A stretch of 34,276 bases of DNA from Candidatus Kuenenia stuttgartensis. GTDB taxonomy: Bacteria > Planctomycetota > Planctomycetia > Planctomycetales > Planctomycetaceae. This document shows positions 14,845 to 25,525 of this stretch, piece after piece (the stretch's first letter is position 1; each line of letters starts with the position of its first letter). Where the stretch lies: the NCBI GenBank assembly GCA_945861865.1, contig CAMAWN010000044.1, positions 1-34,276 of the forward strand, read 5' to 3'. The notes under the pieces were generated by a model. That model saw nothing but the letters and a program-made list of their open reading frames with translations, did not search any database and had not been told where the DNA came from. The translations under genes were made by a program, and so were the position numbers.

Positions 14845-16938
14845 ATGCCGCGTCAATCTGAATCGTCCGTTTCGTTCGCTGACCGCCCCGCCAGGGCGGC
14901 GTATTTGGTCGTGCGCGATGGCGATAAGTGGAAAGACGTGTTCCGGCTGACTCCCGGCCAAGTCATGACCATCGGCCGCGCTCCGACCAATCGCATTGTG
15001 ATTCGCAGCGAAATGAGCAGCCGCAATCACTGCGAGATTTTCCAAGCCGGCCCGATGTGGATTCTTCGCGACCTTGGCAGCCGCAACGGCACGACGGTCG
15101 ATGGACATCGCATCTCCGGCGATTGGGAACTCGAAGAAGGACAAACGATTCAGCTCGGAACCTGCGACATCGTGTTCACTCACGAGCTTGCCAAGAACAC
15201 TCAGCCGACCGACGACGAAGATTCCGAGAGCGAATCTCCGACCCAAACACAGGACGCGATTCCGGTCCCAACGAAGGATGGAAAATCCAGCGAACCTGAA
15301 ATCATCTCGCGCCGGAAACGCACGCGGTACTCCCCCACGAGCACCGCCGAACATGCCGGCACCGATCGCTTCAGCCAAGACTTGGCACAACTTTGGAAGT
15401 TGGCGGTCGAGATGGGTTCCGCGAAAGACGAGAAGCAATTGTCTGACGTCGTTCTTGATGGTCTGCTGGCCGCGATCGGTGCCGACATCGGCGCGGTGCT
15501 GACGCTCCCGAAGCCGATGTCCGGCGGAGCGCGGCCCAACCAACTCCGTCTCGTGGCGTACAAATCTCAAGGCCAGCGCTCGTATCAAACGATCTCGAAG
15601 TCACTGTCACGCATGGTGCTGGAGGACCGTGAGGCGATGCTCGCCAAAAATGTTGCGGACGACAGCAAGCTCTCCGACCGCGATAGCCTCGACGAGATTG
15701 AAGCCAAGAGCGTGATCTGTGCTCCGATCCGCAACGGCGATCTCATTTACGGCCTGATCCACTTGTACTCGACGCTCAGCGACGAATCGCTGGAGCCAGA
15801 GCATCTCGAATTCACGCTGGCCGTGGCCGATCAAATGGCTCTCGCGTTCGAAAACGTGCGAGAGAAGCAATCGCTCGCCGATGGTTTAGCGCGCGCACGG
15901 AACGAGAACGAGTCACTGCGCAACCAATTGGCGATCGACACAGAGTTGGTTGGCAACAGCCCGGAGATGCAACAACTCAAACAGCAGATCAGCCGGATCG
16001 CTCCGACCGACGCAACCGTGCTGATCCGTGGAGAAAGCGGTGTCGGCAAAGAACTGGTCGCTCGTGCGGTTCACTTCGGGAGTGATCGCCGCAATGGTCC
16101 CTTCGTGTGTCTGAATTGCGCCGCCTTGAGCGAAACACTGCTCGAAAGCGAACTGTTCGGCCACGAAAAAGGTTCGTTTACCGGCGCGACCGGCCGTAAG
16201 CCAGGAAAGTTCGAGCAAGCGCACCGCGGCACGCTGTTTCTGGACGAGGTCGGCGAGATGAGCGTGTCGATTCAAGCCAAGTTTCTGCGGGTGCTCGAAG
16301 GACATCCTTTCGAGCGTGTCGGCGGACACGAGGCGATCAATGTCGATGTGCGTGTCGTGGCCGCGACGAACCGCGATCTTGAACTCGCGATTCATGAGAA
16401 ACTATTTCGCAAAGATCTCTACTTTCGGCTGTTCGTGGTGGAGATCACTCCGCTTCCACTCCGCGAACATCCCTCGGATATCCCGGTCTTGGCAAACTAT
16501 TTTCTGCATCGGTTCGCCAAGAAGGCTGGCCGACCGTTGCGCGGATTCACGGACGATGCACTGGAGCTGTTGTGTCAGTTCAACTGGCCCGGCAACGTGC
16601 GTGAGCTACAGAATTGCGTCGAGCGCGCCGTCGTGCTCAGCACTCGCGACATGGTTTCCGCATCGGAGATCAAGTTGTCTGGCCTTCGTGTTTCAGCCGC
16701 ACCCACACCAGCGTCGACAATGGTGGTGCCCACAAACGTCACTGCGACAAATTCCCCTGTCAAACTGGGCGAGACCGTGAAGATGGACAAATCGCTGGAT
16801 GAACTCGAACAACAGCACATCCTCGCGACTCTCGAAAAGACCAATTGGAACAAGTCGCAGACAGCAGCGATTCTGGGAATTGAACGGTCGACACTGGATC
16901 GCAAACTCAAACGCTATGGCGTCAATCGACCCGATTAG
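14845..16938 (+). CDS. Sigma54-dependent activator with FHA and GAF sensor domains
   Basis: 697 residues. An FHA phosphothreonine-binding domain at about 20-115 shows [12 protein letters not shown], then SSRNHCEIF and [15 protein letters not shown] domain follows at about 180-340 ([18 protein letters not shown] at its end). The AAA+ domain at about 366-600 has Walker A GESGVGKE (396-403), the sigma54 contact loop GSFTGA (443-448, Ser in place of the usual Ala) and Walker [10 protein letters not shown] Fis-type helix-turn-helix lies at about 650-697 ([24 protein letters not shown]). It drives open-complex formation by sigma54 polymerase, probably in response to a Ser/Thr kinase signal through FHA and a small ligand through GAF. 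There is no receiver domain. Target genes are not evident nearby. Confidence 0.93.
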   Translation: MPRQSESSVSFADRPARAAYLVVRDGDKWKDVFRLTPGQVMTIGRAPTNRIVIRSEMSSRNHCEIFQAGPMWILRDLGSRNGTTVDGHRISGDWELEEGQTIQLGTCDIVFTHELAKNTQPTDDEDSESESPTQTQDAIPVPTKDGKSSEPEIISRRKRTRYSPTSTAEHAGTDRFSQDLAQLWKLAVEMGSAKDEKQLSDVVLDGLLAAIGADIGAVLTLPKPMSGGARPNQLRLVAYKSQGQRSYQTISKSLSRMVLEDREAMLAKNVADDSKLSDRDSLDEIEAKSVICAPIRNGDLIYGLIHLYSTLSDESLEPEHLEFTLAVADQMALAFENVREKQSLADGLARARNENESLRNQLAIDTELVGNSPEMQQLKQQISRIAPTDATVLIRGESGVGKELVARAVHFGSDRRNGPFVCLNCAALSETLLESELFGHEKGSFTGATGRKPGKFEQAHRGTLFLDEVGEMSVSIQAKFLRVLEGHPFERVGGHEAINVDVRVVAATNRDLELAIHEKLFRKDLYFRLFVVEITPLPLREHPSDIPVLANYFLHRFAKKAGRPLRGFTDDALELLCQFNWPGNVRELQNCVERAVVLSTRDMVSASEIKLSGLRVSAAPTPASTMVVPTNVTATNSPVKLGETVKMDKSLDELEQQHILATLEKTNWNKSQTAAILGIERSTLDRKLKRYGVNRPD

Positions 16939-17034
16939 CCGTGGTTGCGAGAGCGTCGTCCAACACTGCTGTAAACGTGGATTTCCTCGACGAATCACGC
17001 AGTTTTGCACCGTTTCAGATTTCTGAAAAAGTTG

Positions 17035-17063
17035 TTGACATTCTGCGATTTTCGCCGGACAAT
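17035..17063 (+). promoter_or_regulatory. Sigma70-type promoter for the small acidic protein gene
   Basis: TTGACA at 17035-17040 is a perfect -35, a 17-base spacer follows, and GACAAT at 17058-17063 is a 4/6 match to -10. Transcription from about 17070 would give a leader of about 200 nt before the start at 17268. The rest of the 329-bp gap 16939-17267 shows no gene. Confidence 0.55.
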
Positions 17064-17267
17064 CCGCCCCGTTCTGCTTGAGTTCCTGCCTGCTTTGCTG
17101 CGTTCGTTCGTGTGAGTTTGGACATCGTTTGGGAATCGTTTTTTGTCGCGATGTCGCTCAGTGGTTCACGAACTTTCTGTTGAGTTAAACGTGGATGTGG
17201 TCAATGTTGTGTTGATGCCATCCCGAATTGTGTGTCTCTGAAACCCCGTTAGAGATTGGAGTTGGGC

Positions 17268-17546
17268 ATGTCTTATCCGCTCGAGGCAGATTCGGACCTC
17301 GATGATGACGCTGGTTTGCATGGTGACGGCTTCTTGGTCGGTGAGTCGGATGACGACAGCGACGAGTACGAAGACGTTGACTTTGAGGCGATGGGGGTCG
17401 AACCCGGTGAGCCTACAAAAGCCAAACCAGGTTCCGAAGAAAAGGTGCTGATGCTAGCCGCTCGTTATGCCGCCGGGATGCCGTTGTGGCATTTCGACGA
17501 CTGTACGGATCACGGACCGGCACGCGATCATCGCATCGATACCTAG
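17268..17546 (+). CDS. Small acidic hypothetical protein
   Basis: 92 residues from ATG 17268, with TTGGAG at 17256-17261 as the ribosome site (a TTG start at 17256 is possible but would use up that site). Residues 5-55 are strongly acidic (DSDLDDDAG, ESDDDSDEYEDVDFEAMG) and probably disordered. Residues about 65-80 form a compact segment, LMLAARYAAGMPLWHFDDC, that may be the functional core. No transmembrane segment or known domain is recognised. The gene stands alone between a promoter at 17035-17063 and a strong terminator at 17563-17600, which together with the ribosome site argues it is real. It is convergent with the sigma-factor gene. Function unknown. Confidence 0.68.
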   Translation: MSYPLEADSDLDDDAGLHGDGFLVGESDDDSDEYEDVDFEAMGVEPGEPTKAKPGSEEKVLMLAARYAAGMPLWHFDDCTDHGPARDHRIDT

Positions 17547-17562
17547 TCATCGCCTGTCAAAC

Positions 17563-17600
17563 AAAAGGCTCCTCAATGCTAACGCTTTGAGGAGCCTTTT
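17563..17600. terminator. Strong intrinsic terminator, likely bidirectional
   Basis: AAAAGGCTCCTCAA (17563-17576) pairs perfectly with TTGAGGAGCCTTTT (17587-17600) around a 10-nt loop. TTGTTTTT follows on the plus strand, and on the minus strand the stem is followed by TTTTGTTT. It serves the small gene ending at 17546 and probably also the sigma-factor gene ending at 17668. Confidence 0.92.
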
Positions 17601-17667
17601 TTGTTTTTCCGACCGGTCAATTTTGTGACAGGAACATTCTGACCACAGCGTGACCCGGTTACTTTGC

Positions 17668-19413
<1,746 letters not shown>

Positions 19414-19426
19414 GGCAAACTCCTTT

Positions 19427-20381
19427 GGGTTGAAATCGAAATGAGCGCACGTCCCTTTGCGGTCCACGATCAACTCAAGATCCACAATCTTGGTGTCTTT
19501 CTGGGGAGCACGGCTCCCATGGCAAAGTCTGGTCTCCACAACCAGCACAATCAAAATTCAATCAACAATCAACCGAAGACGAACAAACAACGCCGAGGTT
19601 TCGGAAAATCGCCATCCCGCGTCAGGGAGGCTTTCGCAATCGTTCGTCGTGATCGAGTCCGACAACGACCGTTGCTGAGCGACTTGGAATTCACCCGATC
19701 TCACGCGGCTCGACACCTTGGCCCAGAGCCGGACTTGGTGAAGGCCGCGTTGTCCACTTGCGCTGTTCGCTCGCGGCCACGGCCCTTGCAGAGAAAATCA
19801 AATCCACAGGATTCAATTCGTTCGCACCAAGACTCATACATTCTTCGGGAAATCCCCAAGCAGATTCAGGCAAACGGGCTCTCTTTGATAGATTCCTTTC
19901 CTTCAATTTGAGAACCAATCCAACCTATCGATCGAGCCGGCGAGGCTACCGACACGAGTGTTCGACTTCAGTTCTTTTGGCCAGTTTAGGTGAAGCAATC
20001 GTCGTTTCACCCACATCGACCGGAAACGAAGACGATATCCTATCAAGGGTCTCTCCCATATCCAGTAAAAAAAACTCGGTGCGAATAATTTCCTGGAACT
20101 GACAACACGCCCAAGTCTCTCGGAGCCGCAGCCATTCTTCGGCGTGTGATGCGGTTCGTCAACCGGGGACAAGACAGATCGACGCTTCTCGAGCGCGGCT
20201 GAAGCAGTCGCGCGACCATCACTACATTGCGTGCGACCAATTTGTTCCTGCGAGTCACAGACCGAACTTGCCTCACAACAAGGTCAGCGGCAATGTTTCG
20301 TGGAGCGATTGCGAGGCAATGTTCCCAAACCAGAGAATCTTGCTTCTCAGACACAAACGATTGATCGGCCGCAGATTCGAC
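19427..20381. other. Gene-poor stretch upstream of the sigma-factor gene
   Basis: About 955 bp in which no frame has family-like composition or a credible ribosome site. Part of it must be the promoter and leader of rpoD (minus strand), but no confident -35/-10 pair was found. Scattered A/T-rich patches occur near 20030-20100. No tRNA cloverleaf or known RNA motif was recognised. The frame open upstream of the rpoD GTG (to 19554) is the only coding-like part. Confidence 0.5.
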
Positions 20382-20921
20382 TCAATTCTGTTCCGCCGTT
20401 TGCTGTGCCAGTCTGGGCAGCAAGTCGATCTCGCGACGAATGCGTTTGAGTCCCTCGGAGCAAAGCTCGAATTCCTCGCTCAGATGCCGCAGGATCGGAG
20501 CCTGCTCTCGCGACTCATCGTCCTCGGCATAGCTGGCCGCGATGAGATATGATCGCTTGCCTTGCTGACAATAATTCACCAGGAAGTCCTTGCAGTCAGG
20601 AGCTTGCAACCTCGGCAGATGCTCCGGAAACACGCCGCTGTAAAAGAGCGTGAAGTCGCCGACGTGACGGTAAATCTCGCGGCGTGATCGAGCGGTTCGA
20701 TGCTCCGCCTCCTGGACCATGTCCACGACTTGAGTCAGTCGATGGCCAGACGTGTCTCGCACGCGAAAGATCGCCTCTTGCCGCAAGAATCGCAGCAGCA
20801 TCCCCACGAGGTACTCAATCAATGGCGGATCGGCGATACCGAGTTCCGCTTCGAAAGTCTGTTCGGCCGCGCCTGCGAACAGGCGGCGCAAGACATCTTC
20901 CCCATTGAGTAACGGAGCCAT
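20382..20921 (-). CDS. Conserved-looking hypothetical protein
   Basis: 179 residues from ATG 20921, with a perfect AGGAGG (plus-strand CCTCCT 20926-20931) four bases upstream. The composition is that of a soluble, mainly helical protein. Ordered segments include PPLIEYLVGMLLRFLRQEAIF, EIYRHVGDFTLFYSGVFPEHL, then KDFLVNYCQQGKRSYLIAASYA, and a C-terminal helix CSEGLKRIRREIDLLPRLAQQ. No signal peptide, membrane segment or catalytic motif is visible, and no family is recognised. It may be co-transcribed with the PQQ-propeller gene upstream on the minus strand (251-bp gap), though a hairpin at 21067-21108 could separate them. The strong ribosome site and protein-like pattern make it a real gene; its job is unknown. 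Confidence 0.82.
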   Translation of the reverse strand: MAPLLNGEDVLRRLFAGAAEQTFEAELGIADPPLIEYLVGMLLRFLRQEAIFRVRDTSGHRLTQVVDMVQEAEHRTARSRREIYRHVGDFTLFYSGVFPEHLPRLQAPDCKDFLVNYCQQGKRSYLIAASYAEDDESREQAPILRHLSEEFELCSEGLKRIRREIDLLPRLAQQTAEQN

Positions 20922-21066
20922 TTGGCCTCCTCACCCAGCAACCTGAGGGCACGTAGTCCTGTCGGGCTGCCCCCTCTGGTCGCTGGATTCAACCATCAAC
21001 CAAGAGAACGTCATTCGGTGACGAGGCCATCCGGCGGGACCGTCGGAATTCCTCATCCCGTTTTGT

Positions 21067-21108
21067 TGGAATCGGCCAGTTGCGCCGAACAAACACAGGC
21101 CGATTCCA
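21067..21108. terminator. Hairpin after the PQQ-propeller gene
   Basis: TGGAATCGGCC (21067-21077) and GGCCGATTCCA (21098-21108) form an 11-bp perfect stem with a 20-nt loop, about 65 bp past the stop of the minus-strand propeller gene. No T-run follows on either strand, so termination is only possible. Confidence 0.4.
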
Positions 21109-21172
21109 GGAGTTCCACAAAATCGCGGTCAAAAGTCATTTTGAACAAAGCCGTGGATTGGCTGGTCGAAAT

Positions 21173-23203
21173 TCAACGAATCGACCCCAGCACTGTCAGT
21201 TGGATACCACGACTGATGGCCAATGACGCTCCGAAGGCCGTGAGATTTCCGCCCGATAATCCCAGCGATTCTCGCACCGCGATACGCCTCGTGATCTGTC
21301 CCGAACTGACGGCGATGACGATCAACTCGTCCCGATTCGGCCACCAAACTTCGCCGCTCATCAATGCTCCTCGGCCGAACGAAAACCCTTCGGGGTCATC
21401 GTGGCCGACTCGTCGATTCGACCAGGCAGGCTCACCGGTCGCCAAGGCGACTCCCCACAGCGAACGGCCCTGCACGATCAGCGTGTTGCTAGCAACACCC
21501 AAGACGTACTGAAGCGGATCGGCCCACTCGCGCTGCCACAACAACAAGCCGCTTTCGGCATGAATCGCCATCAGCAGGTTTGTGTCGAGCGGTGCGACAT
21601 ACAGCACGCCGTCGTGATAAACCGGCGGAGTGTGGCCGTCGCGCCGTGCATCGCGCGAAGACTGGACCGAGTCCGAAACATAGGTCCGCACCCAACGAAT
21701 GGCCCCGTCGTGTGCATCGAGCGCAGCGATTGCCCCCGCATCGGTCGAGACGAACACGCTGTCCTCGGCCAAGGTGAGCTCCATGTGGCTGGTGGAATTC
21801 ACCGCCTCCTCGGTTGAGGCCACGGTGATGCCGACTTTGCGATTCCACAACAGCCGCGCCGAATCGGCATCAAAGCAAGCGACATTGAGCTGCTCCTGAG
21901 GCAGACTGCGTCGCAACGCGACAAACACTCGCTGCGAATCCGCCGCAGGAGAACTTTCAAAACACCACGGCGACGACACGCTCAGCGGGTCTTGCGGATC
22001 GATTTCCTCAGCGGCAACTCGCCAAACCAGCTTGCCTTCGCCCGTGCCGATATCCAGCCCCACCAATTCGCTGTGCGAGTTCGTTTCCTGCTTGGCCTTG
22101 CCGGTGATCGAAGTCCCCAGTCGAGCGTAAAGCCGATCTCCATGCACCGACAACGAATGCCAAGGCCGACCGGCGGAGGAAAGTTTGGGCGCAATTGGAT
22201 CAGCCAGCGAATGAATGACGGCCGATCGCGGATCGGGTGATTCCGAATTCTCCGACCACTTCGGTTGGCCGGTGGTGACATCCAATGCGAACACCGCTTC
22301 TCCGTTGGTCGCGAAGAACGTTTCTCCAACGATGACTGGAACGACCTCTCCGACTTCGGTCGCCGAACTGTTTGGCAGTTCGATGGACCACAGACGTCGG
22401 ACCAACGGACCCGTTTGGGGCGTCTGAGAAGCGTCGGCCATCGGACCGGCAATCATCGAGGACAGCAGATCGACCAGCGTTCCTTCTCGACCTGCGATGC
22501 GGCCGGTCGAATTGCCATGCAGCCTGCGAAAGGCGGCGAATTCGTGACCCGCTCGTGCGGCATTCTTCGCGAAAAGACTGCACAGAATCAGTTGAGCACG
22601 GATTTGAGCGGCATCGCAGCTCGGATCCGGATGCCGCAGAAGCCCCAATCCGGCGGCAGAACGCAGCGAGCCAGAAGCCGGCAGCAGCAGCTCCCAATAT
22701 GTCCGAGCCGCTGCGTAATCCGCTCGTTCAAACGACTGCTCGGCGAGTCGAGCGAGTGCTTCGTCGGCAGACGAACTCGCGAATCCCTGCCGAACGATGC
22801 GGAGCCAAGCGGCTCGTTGACGCGACGGATCGAGTCCTCGCTGACCTTGGATGTCATCGAGCCATTTTTTCGCCGTGGCATCCATCTGACGGCGATACGC
22901 GGTCAAGCCGGGAGTCGGCAGCAGCGCGGCTTGGGACTGGCAGAACCGAGTGACGCTCACGTACCACCCCGGGGAAATCGCGACTAATCGGTCGGGCTTC
23001 TCGGACTGTGTCTGTCGCAGCAGCGTCGCGACCGCATCCCATTGCTTTTCGGCGACGAAGTCCTCAATGCTAGCGAGCCGCTTCGTCGCGGCGCTGTCGA
23101 GGTCCAGCGTCATCGCTTCCTGACTGAGCTTCGTGGCAGCGAACTGAGCCGATACCGGCGCGGCCGACGCCAGAAAAAACAGCAGCGTGAGAATCCGTTT
23201 CAT
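21173..23203 (-). CDS. Exported PQQ-like beta-propeller repeat protein
   Basis: 676 residues from ATG 23203. Residues 1-19 are a signal peptide (MKRILTLLFFLASAAPVSA). Residues about 20-240 are alpha-helical and TPR-like (AWLRIVRQGFASSSADEALARLAEQSFERADYAAARTYW). From about 255 on there are PQQ/BamB-type propeller blades, with repeats such as GEAVFALDVTTGQPKW, VGLDIGTGEGKLVWRV, then AGAIAALDAHDGAIRWVRTY and MAIHAESGLLLWQREW. Such proteins act in the periplasm as binding scaffolds; there is no sign of a true PQQ dehydrogenase active site. The start overlaps the stop of the upstream 54-residue membrane protein (ATGA, 23200-23203), so the two are coupled. Some planctomycete relatives are longer; this one ends shortly after the GGNLTAFGASLAI blade. 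Confidence 0.86.
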   Translation of the reverse strand: MKRILTLLFFLASAAPVSAQFAATKLSQEAMTLDLDSAATKRLASIEDFVAEKQWDAVATLLRQTQSEKPDRLVAISPGWYVSVTRFCQSQAALLPTPGLTAYRRQMDATAKKWLDDIQGQRGLDPSRQRAAWLRIVRQGFASSSADEALARLAEQSFERADYAAARTYWELLLPASGSLRSAAGLGLLRHPDPSCDAAQIRAQLILCSLFAKNAARAGHEFAAFRRLHGNSTGRIAGREGTLVDLLSSMIAGPMADASQTPQTGPLVRRLWSIELPNSSATEVGEVVPVIVGETFFATNGEAVFALDVTTGQPKWSENSESPDPRSAVIHSLADPIAPKLSSAGRPWHSLSVHGDRLYARLGTSITGKAKQETNSHSELVGLDIGTGEGKLVWRVAAEEIDPQDPLSVSSPWCFESSPAADSQRVFVALRRSLPQEQLNVACFDADSARLLWNRKVGITVASTEEAVNSTSHMELTLAEDSVFVSTDAGAIAALDAHDGAIRWVRTYVSDSVQSSRDARRDGHTPPVYHDGVLYVAPLDTNLLMAIHAESGLLLWQREWADPLQYVLGVASNTLIVQGRSLWGVALATGEPAWSNRRVGHDDPEGFSFGRGALMSGEVWWPNRDELIVIAVSSGQITRRIAVRESLGLSGGNLTAFGASLAISRGIQLTVLGSIR

Positions 23204-23364
23204 GTCTCGCGGAGCCTCGTGCCAATCCAGAAGACGACAATCCCAATCAGCGTGCAGATCGGCATCACCAGCAACCGAAATCCAAAATTCAGTTGGTACA
23301 CAATCAACAACGGCAGCCACGCAAGAGCCATCACTTGTAACAAGATGCCCAGATGTTGCCGCAT
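23200..23364 (-). CDS. Small two-helix membrane protein
   Basis: 54 residues from ATG 23364 to TGA 23200-23202. The sequence starts MRQHLGILLQVMALAWLPLL and has two hydrophobic stretches: about 5-25 (ILLQVMALAWLPLLIVY) and about 30-49 (LLVMPICTLIGIVVFWIG), followed by a basic tail RLRET. Its stop overlaps the start of the PQQ-propeller gene by four bases (ATGA), a classic sign of translational coupling. It therefore probably forms one operon with that exported protein. No family was recognised and no function is proposed beyond a membrane partner or anchor. It is divergent from the ThiF-like gene with 77 bp between starts. Confidence 0.72.
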   Translation of the reverse strand: MRQHLGILLQVMALAWLPLLIVYQLNFGFRLLVMPICTLIGIVVFWIGTRLRET

Positions 23365-23385
23365 AAAAAGTCGCGTCCGTCTTCG

Positions 23386-23414
23386 TTGGGACCAAATCGA
23401 GTCGGCTTTATACT
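23386..23414 (+). promoter_or_regulatory. Promoter of the ThiF/MoeB-like gene
   Basis: TTGGGA (23386-23391, 4/6 to -35), a 17-base spacer and TATACT (23409-23414, 5/6 to -10) lie within the 77-bp divergent gap. Start of transcription near 23421 would leave about 20 nt of leader containing AAGGAA at 23430-23435. Confidence 0.6.
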
Positions 23415-23441
23415 CCGGTGACGGACATCAAGGAACGACGC

Positions 23442-24491
23442 ATGACTGAGGCGGTTGACATCCTCGCTCGTTACAGCCGACAGACGCGGTTTGCTCTGCT
23501 GGGAGAAGCCGGACAACGGCGGTTGCTGGCCAGCCGCGTGTTGCTGGTCGGCTGCGGTGCGCTGGGAACGGTCTTGGCCGAGACACTGACTCGAGCCGGT
23601 GTCGGACATCTGCGGATCGTCGATCGAGACTTCGTCGAGACGACGAATCTGCAGCGGCAAGTGCTGTTCGACGAAGACGATGTCGCGGCTCAAATGCCGA
23701 AGTCCGTCGCCGCTGTCGAAAAATTGAAACGCATCAACAGCACGATCGAGCTGGAAGCGGTCGTCGCCGATGTCGATTGCCGCAACGCGCGCGAGTTGGC
23801 TCGCGGCGTGAACCTGATCCTCGACGGCACTGATAATTTCGAGACGCGGTTCCTCGTCAACGATCTCTCGCTGGAAACCGGTATCCCGTGGGTATATGGC
23901 GGATGCATCGGCAGTCACGGGCAAGTGATGGCGGTGCTGCCGGGCAAGTCGGCGTGCTTGCGCTGCGTCATCGAGTCACCGCCCGAACCCGGAACGACCG
24001 AGACGTGTGAAACCGCCGGCATTCTCGGCCCGACGGTCAACGTGATCGCATCCTGGCAAGCAATACTGGCGATGAAGATTCTTGCTGGACATCTCGACGA
24101 CGTACCGCGAGTGCTGACAGTGATCGACTTGTGGGACCACACGTTTCGGACGCTCGACGTCGGCAACTTGCACGCCAGCGGCGACTGCCCGGCCTGCAAA
24201 CGTGGCGAGCGGTTGTGGCTATCGGGCCAGTGCGGATCGCACTCGACCGTGCTCTGCGGACGAAATTCCGTGCAAGTCGTTCCAAGTTCGCCGACGACGT
24301 TGTCGCTGGATGAACTCGCCGCGAAGTGGAACGGTCACGGGACGATCACTCGCAATCCGTATCTCGCTCGGCTGGCGCTGACCGGCAGCGAATTCGAGCT
24401 GACGGTGTTTCGCGACGGCCGTGCGATCGTGCGAGGAACGCAGGAGATTGCCGCGGCACGAGCGTTGTACTCTCGGTACGTCGGCGGCTAA
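23442..24491 (+). CDS. ThiF/MoeB-family E1-like sulfur-carrier adenylyltransferase
   Basis: 349 residues from ATG 23442, with AAGGAA six bases upstream. A Rossmann ATP-binding loop is at 36-42 (VGCGALG). Other family marks are DRDFVETTNLQRQVLF (arginine finger region), DGTDNFETRFLVND, and CETAGILGPTVNVIAS with the conserved cysteine. Two zinc CxxC pairs are present (CLRC near 180 and CPAC near 250). Such enzymes adenylate the C-terminal Gly-Gly of ThiS or MoaD for thiamine or molybdopterin sulfur transfer. The C-terminal part (about 270-349) is not a rhodanese; it resembles the small domain ending LTVFRDGRAIVRGT..AARALYSRYVG seen in some MoeB-like proteins. No ThiS, ThiG or MoaD gene is adjacent, so the partner is unknown. 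Confidence 0.9.
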   Translation: MTEAVDILARYSRQTRFALLGEAGQRRLLASRVLLVGCGALGTVLAETLTRAGVGHLRIVDRDFVETTNLQRQVLFDEDDVAAQMPKSVAAVEKLKRINSTIELEAVVADVDCRNARELARGVNLILDGTDNFETRFLVNDLSLETGIPWVYGGCIGSHGQVMAVLPGKSACLRCVIESPPEPGTTETCETAGILGPTVNVIASWQAILAMKILAGHLDDVPRVLTVIDLWDHTFRTLDVGNLHASGDCPACKRGERLWLSGQCGSHSTVLCGRNSVQVVPSSPTTLSLDELAAKWNGHGTITRNPYLARLALTGSEFELTVFRDGRAIVRGTQEIAAARALYSRYVGG

Positions 24492-24497
24492 GACTTT

Positions 24498-24644
24498 TCA
24501 GCCCAACTGCCAGGCATAGCGGTTCAACTCCAGCACCAGCAGAATGATACCGGTGATGAGCGACGCGACGGAAACGAACAACAGGCCCACGAAAACGTCT
24601 GGCGTGGCTTTGGCTGCATTACTGTCCGAGTTTCGACGTGACAT
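24498..24644 (-). CDS. Small single-pass membrane protein
   Basis: 48 residues from ATG 24644, preceded on the minus strand by AAAGGGG about five bases upstream, which chooses this start over an upstream one at 24695. The N-terminus is hydrophilic (MSRRNSDSNAAKATPD). One membrane helix follows (VFVGLLFVSVASLITGIILLVLEL) and a short tail NRYAWQLG. It overlaps the end of the upstream coiled-coil gene by 26 bp and is the last gene of a three-gene operon. No family recognised. The context suggests a membrane component working with the two coiled-coil membrane proteins. Confidence 0.72.
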   Translation of the reverse strand: MSRRNSDSNAAKATPDVFVGLLFVSVASLITGIILLVLELNRYAWQLG

Positions 24645-25491
24645 TGTCGCCCCTTTCGATGACTCCGTTTTTGGCTCGTAAGATGACCACTCCAACCGCT
24701 CGGTCGGCAGTCACGTACACCAGTTTGATATCTCCCAGAAACTTCGCAGCCCGATCGCCCTGTTGCGAGCGATAGACGGAAAGCTTGTGTCCTTCGGCGA
24801 GACCATCGTCGCTGCCGATGGAAATCTCGACCAAGTCCGAACCGCTGCGGCCGGCTCGTTTCGTTTCGAGCACCTCGCCATCGACGGCCGGAGGCGGTGT
24901 CTGCAAGCCGGCGACCGATTGTGGATCGGTCGACAGACCGTTCGCCGCGATGATCTTCTGAAAGAGCGAAAGATCCGTCAGCAACTTCGAGTGTTTGTCT
25001 TGCAAGGCCTTTTCGGCCACTTGCAAGTTGAATTTGATGTCTTCCAACGCCTTGACGCGGTCGTTCTTCTCGTTGAGCAACTTCTGCATCTCGTTGTTGA
25101 TTCCGCGTTGCAGCAACGCCTCTTCGCGGCGTTGGCGAGCTTCTTCGACCGAGACTTTCGCCAGTTCGCGTTGTTCATCGCGTTCGGTCTTGGCAGCGAC
25201 TAATTCCTTGTCGGCGGCATCGACCTGGTCTTTGAGAAGCTTGACTTGTCCCTCGGCGTTCGAGGCTCGTTGTTGCTCGTTCTTGAGATCGATCTCCAGG
25301 CGAGTCTTGTAGGCGGCAAATGCCTCCTCGACCTGCTTTTTATCTGCTTCGAGCTTCGTGTAGTTGGCGTCGACCGACTCTTTGGCTGCCTTCCAGTTCT
25401 TCTGCGTCGAGAAGACTGCTCCGGCGAAGATCAGGAACATGATGCTCAAAAAGAGCTGCAAACCAACGAGTAGTTTTCCGAGAAATGACAT
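24619..25491 (-). CDS. Membrane-anchored coiled-coil protein with C-terminal beta domain
   Basis: 290 residues from ATG 25491. Residues 6-28 form a membrane anchor (KLLVGLQLFLSIMFLIFAGAVF). Residues about 35-185 are heptad-rich coiled coil with very high Lys/Glu/Gln content (DKKQVEEAFAAYKTRL, KLLKDQVDAADKELVAAK). A proline linker (TPPPAVDGEV) leads to a small beta-rich domain at about 215-290 (DLVEISIGSDDGLAEGHKLSVYRSQ, then FLGDIKLVYVTADRAVGVVIL). That domain resembles beta-domains placed after coiled coils in envelope proteins, but no family name is claimed. It is the second gene of the operon, 34 bp after the first, and probably pairs with the product of that gene. Confidence 0.82.
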   Translation of the reverse strand: MSFLGKLLVGLQLFLSIMFLIFAGAVFSTQKNWKAAKESVDANYTKLEADKKQVEEAFAAYKTRLEIDLKNEQQRASNAEGQVKLLKDQVDAADKELVAAKTERDEQRELAKVSVEEARQRREEALLQRGINNEMQKLLNEKNDRVKALEDIKFNLQVAEKALQDKHSKLLTDLSLFQKIIAANGLSTDPQSVAGLQTPPPAVDGEVLETKRAGRSGSDLVEISIGSDDGLAEGHKLSVYRSQQGDRAAKFLGDIKLVYVTADRAVGVVILRAKNGVIERGDNVTSKLGQ

Positions 25492-25525
25492 GTCACGACC
25501 CCCCAGTCGTTTTCGCGTCTCACGA

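Noticed and set aside
19758..20354. Small frames on both strands between the sigma factor and the unknown gene
   Set aside because: No ribosome sites, mixed composition, and no consistent coding strand.
20700..20720. T-arm-like sequence around GGTTCGATGC
   Set aside because: No acceptor, D or anticodon stems surround it and it lies inside a coding gene; no tRNA was found anywhere in the window.
21058..21175. Read-through of the UGA stop of the PQQ-propeller gene as selenocysteine
   Set aside because: The frame stays open for 39 further codons and selA is present, but the extension has no propeller-like pattern and no SECIS-like loop was evident at the UGA.
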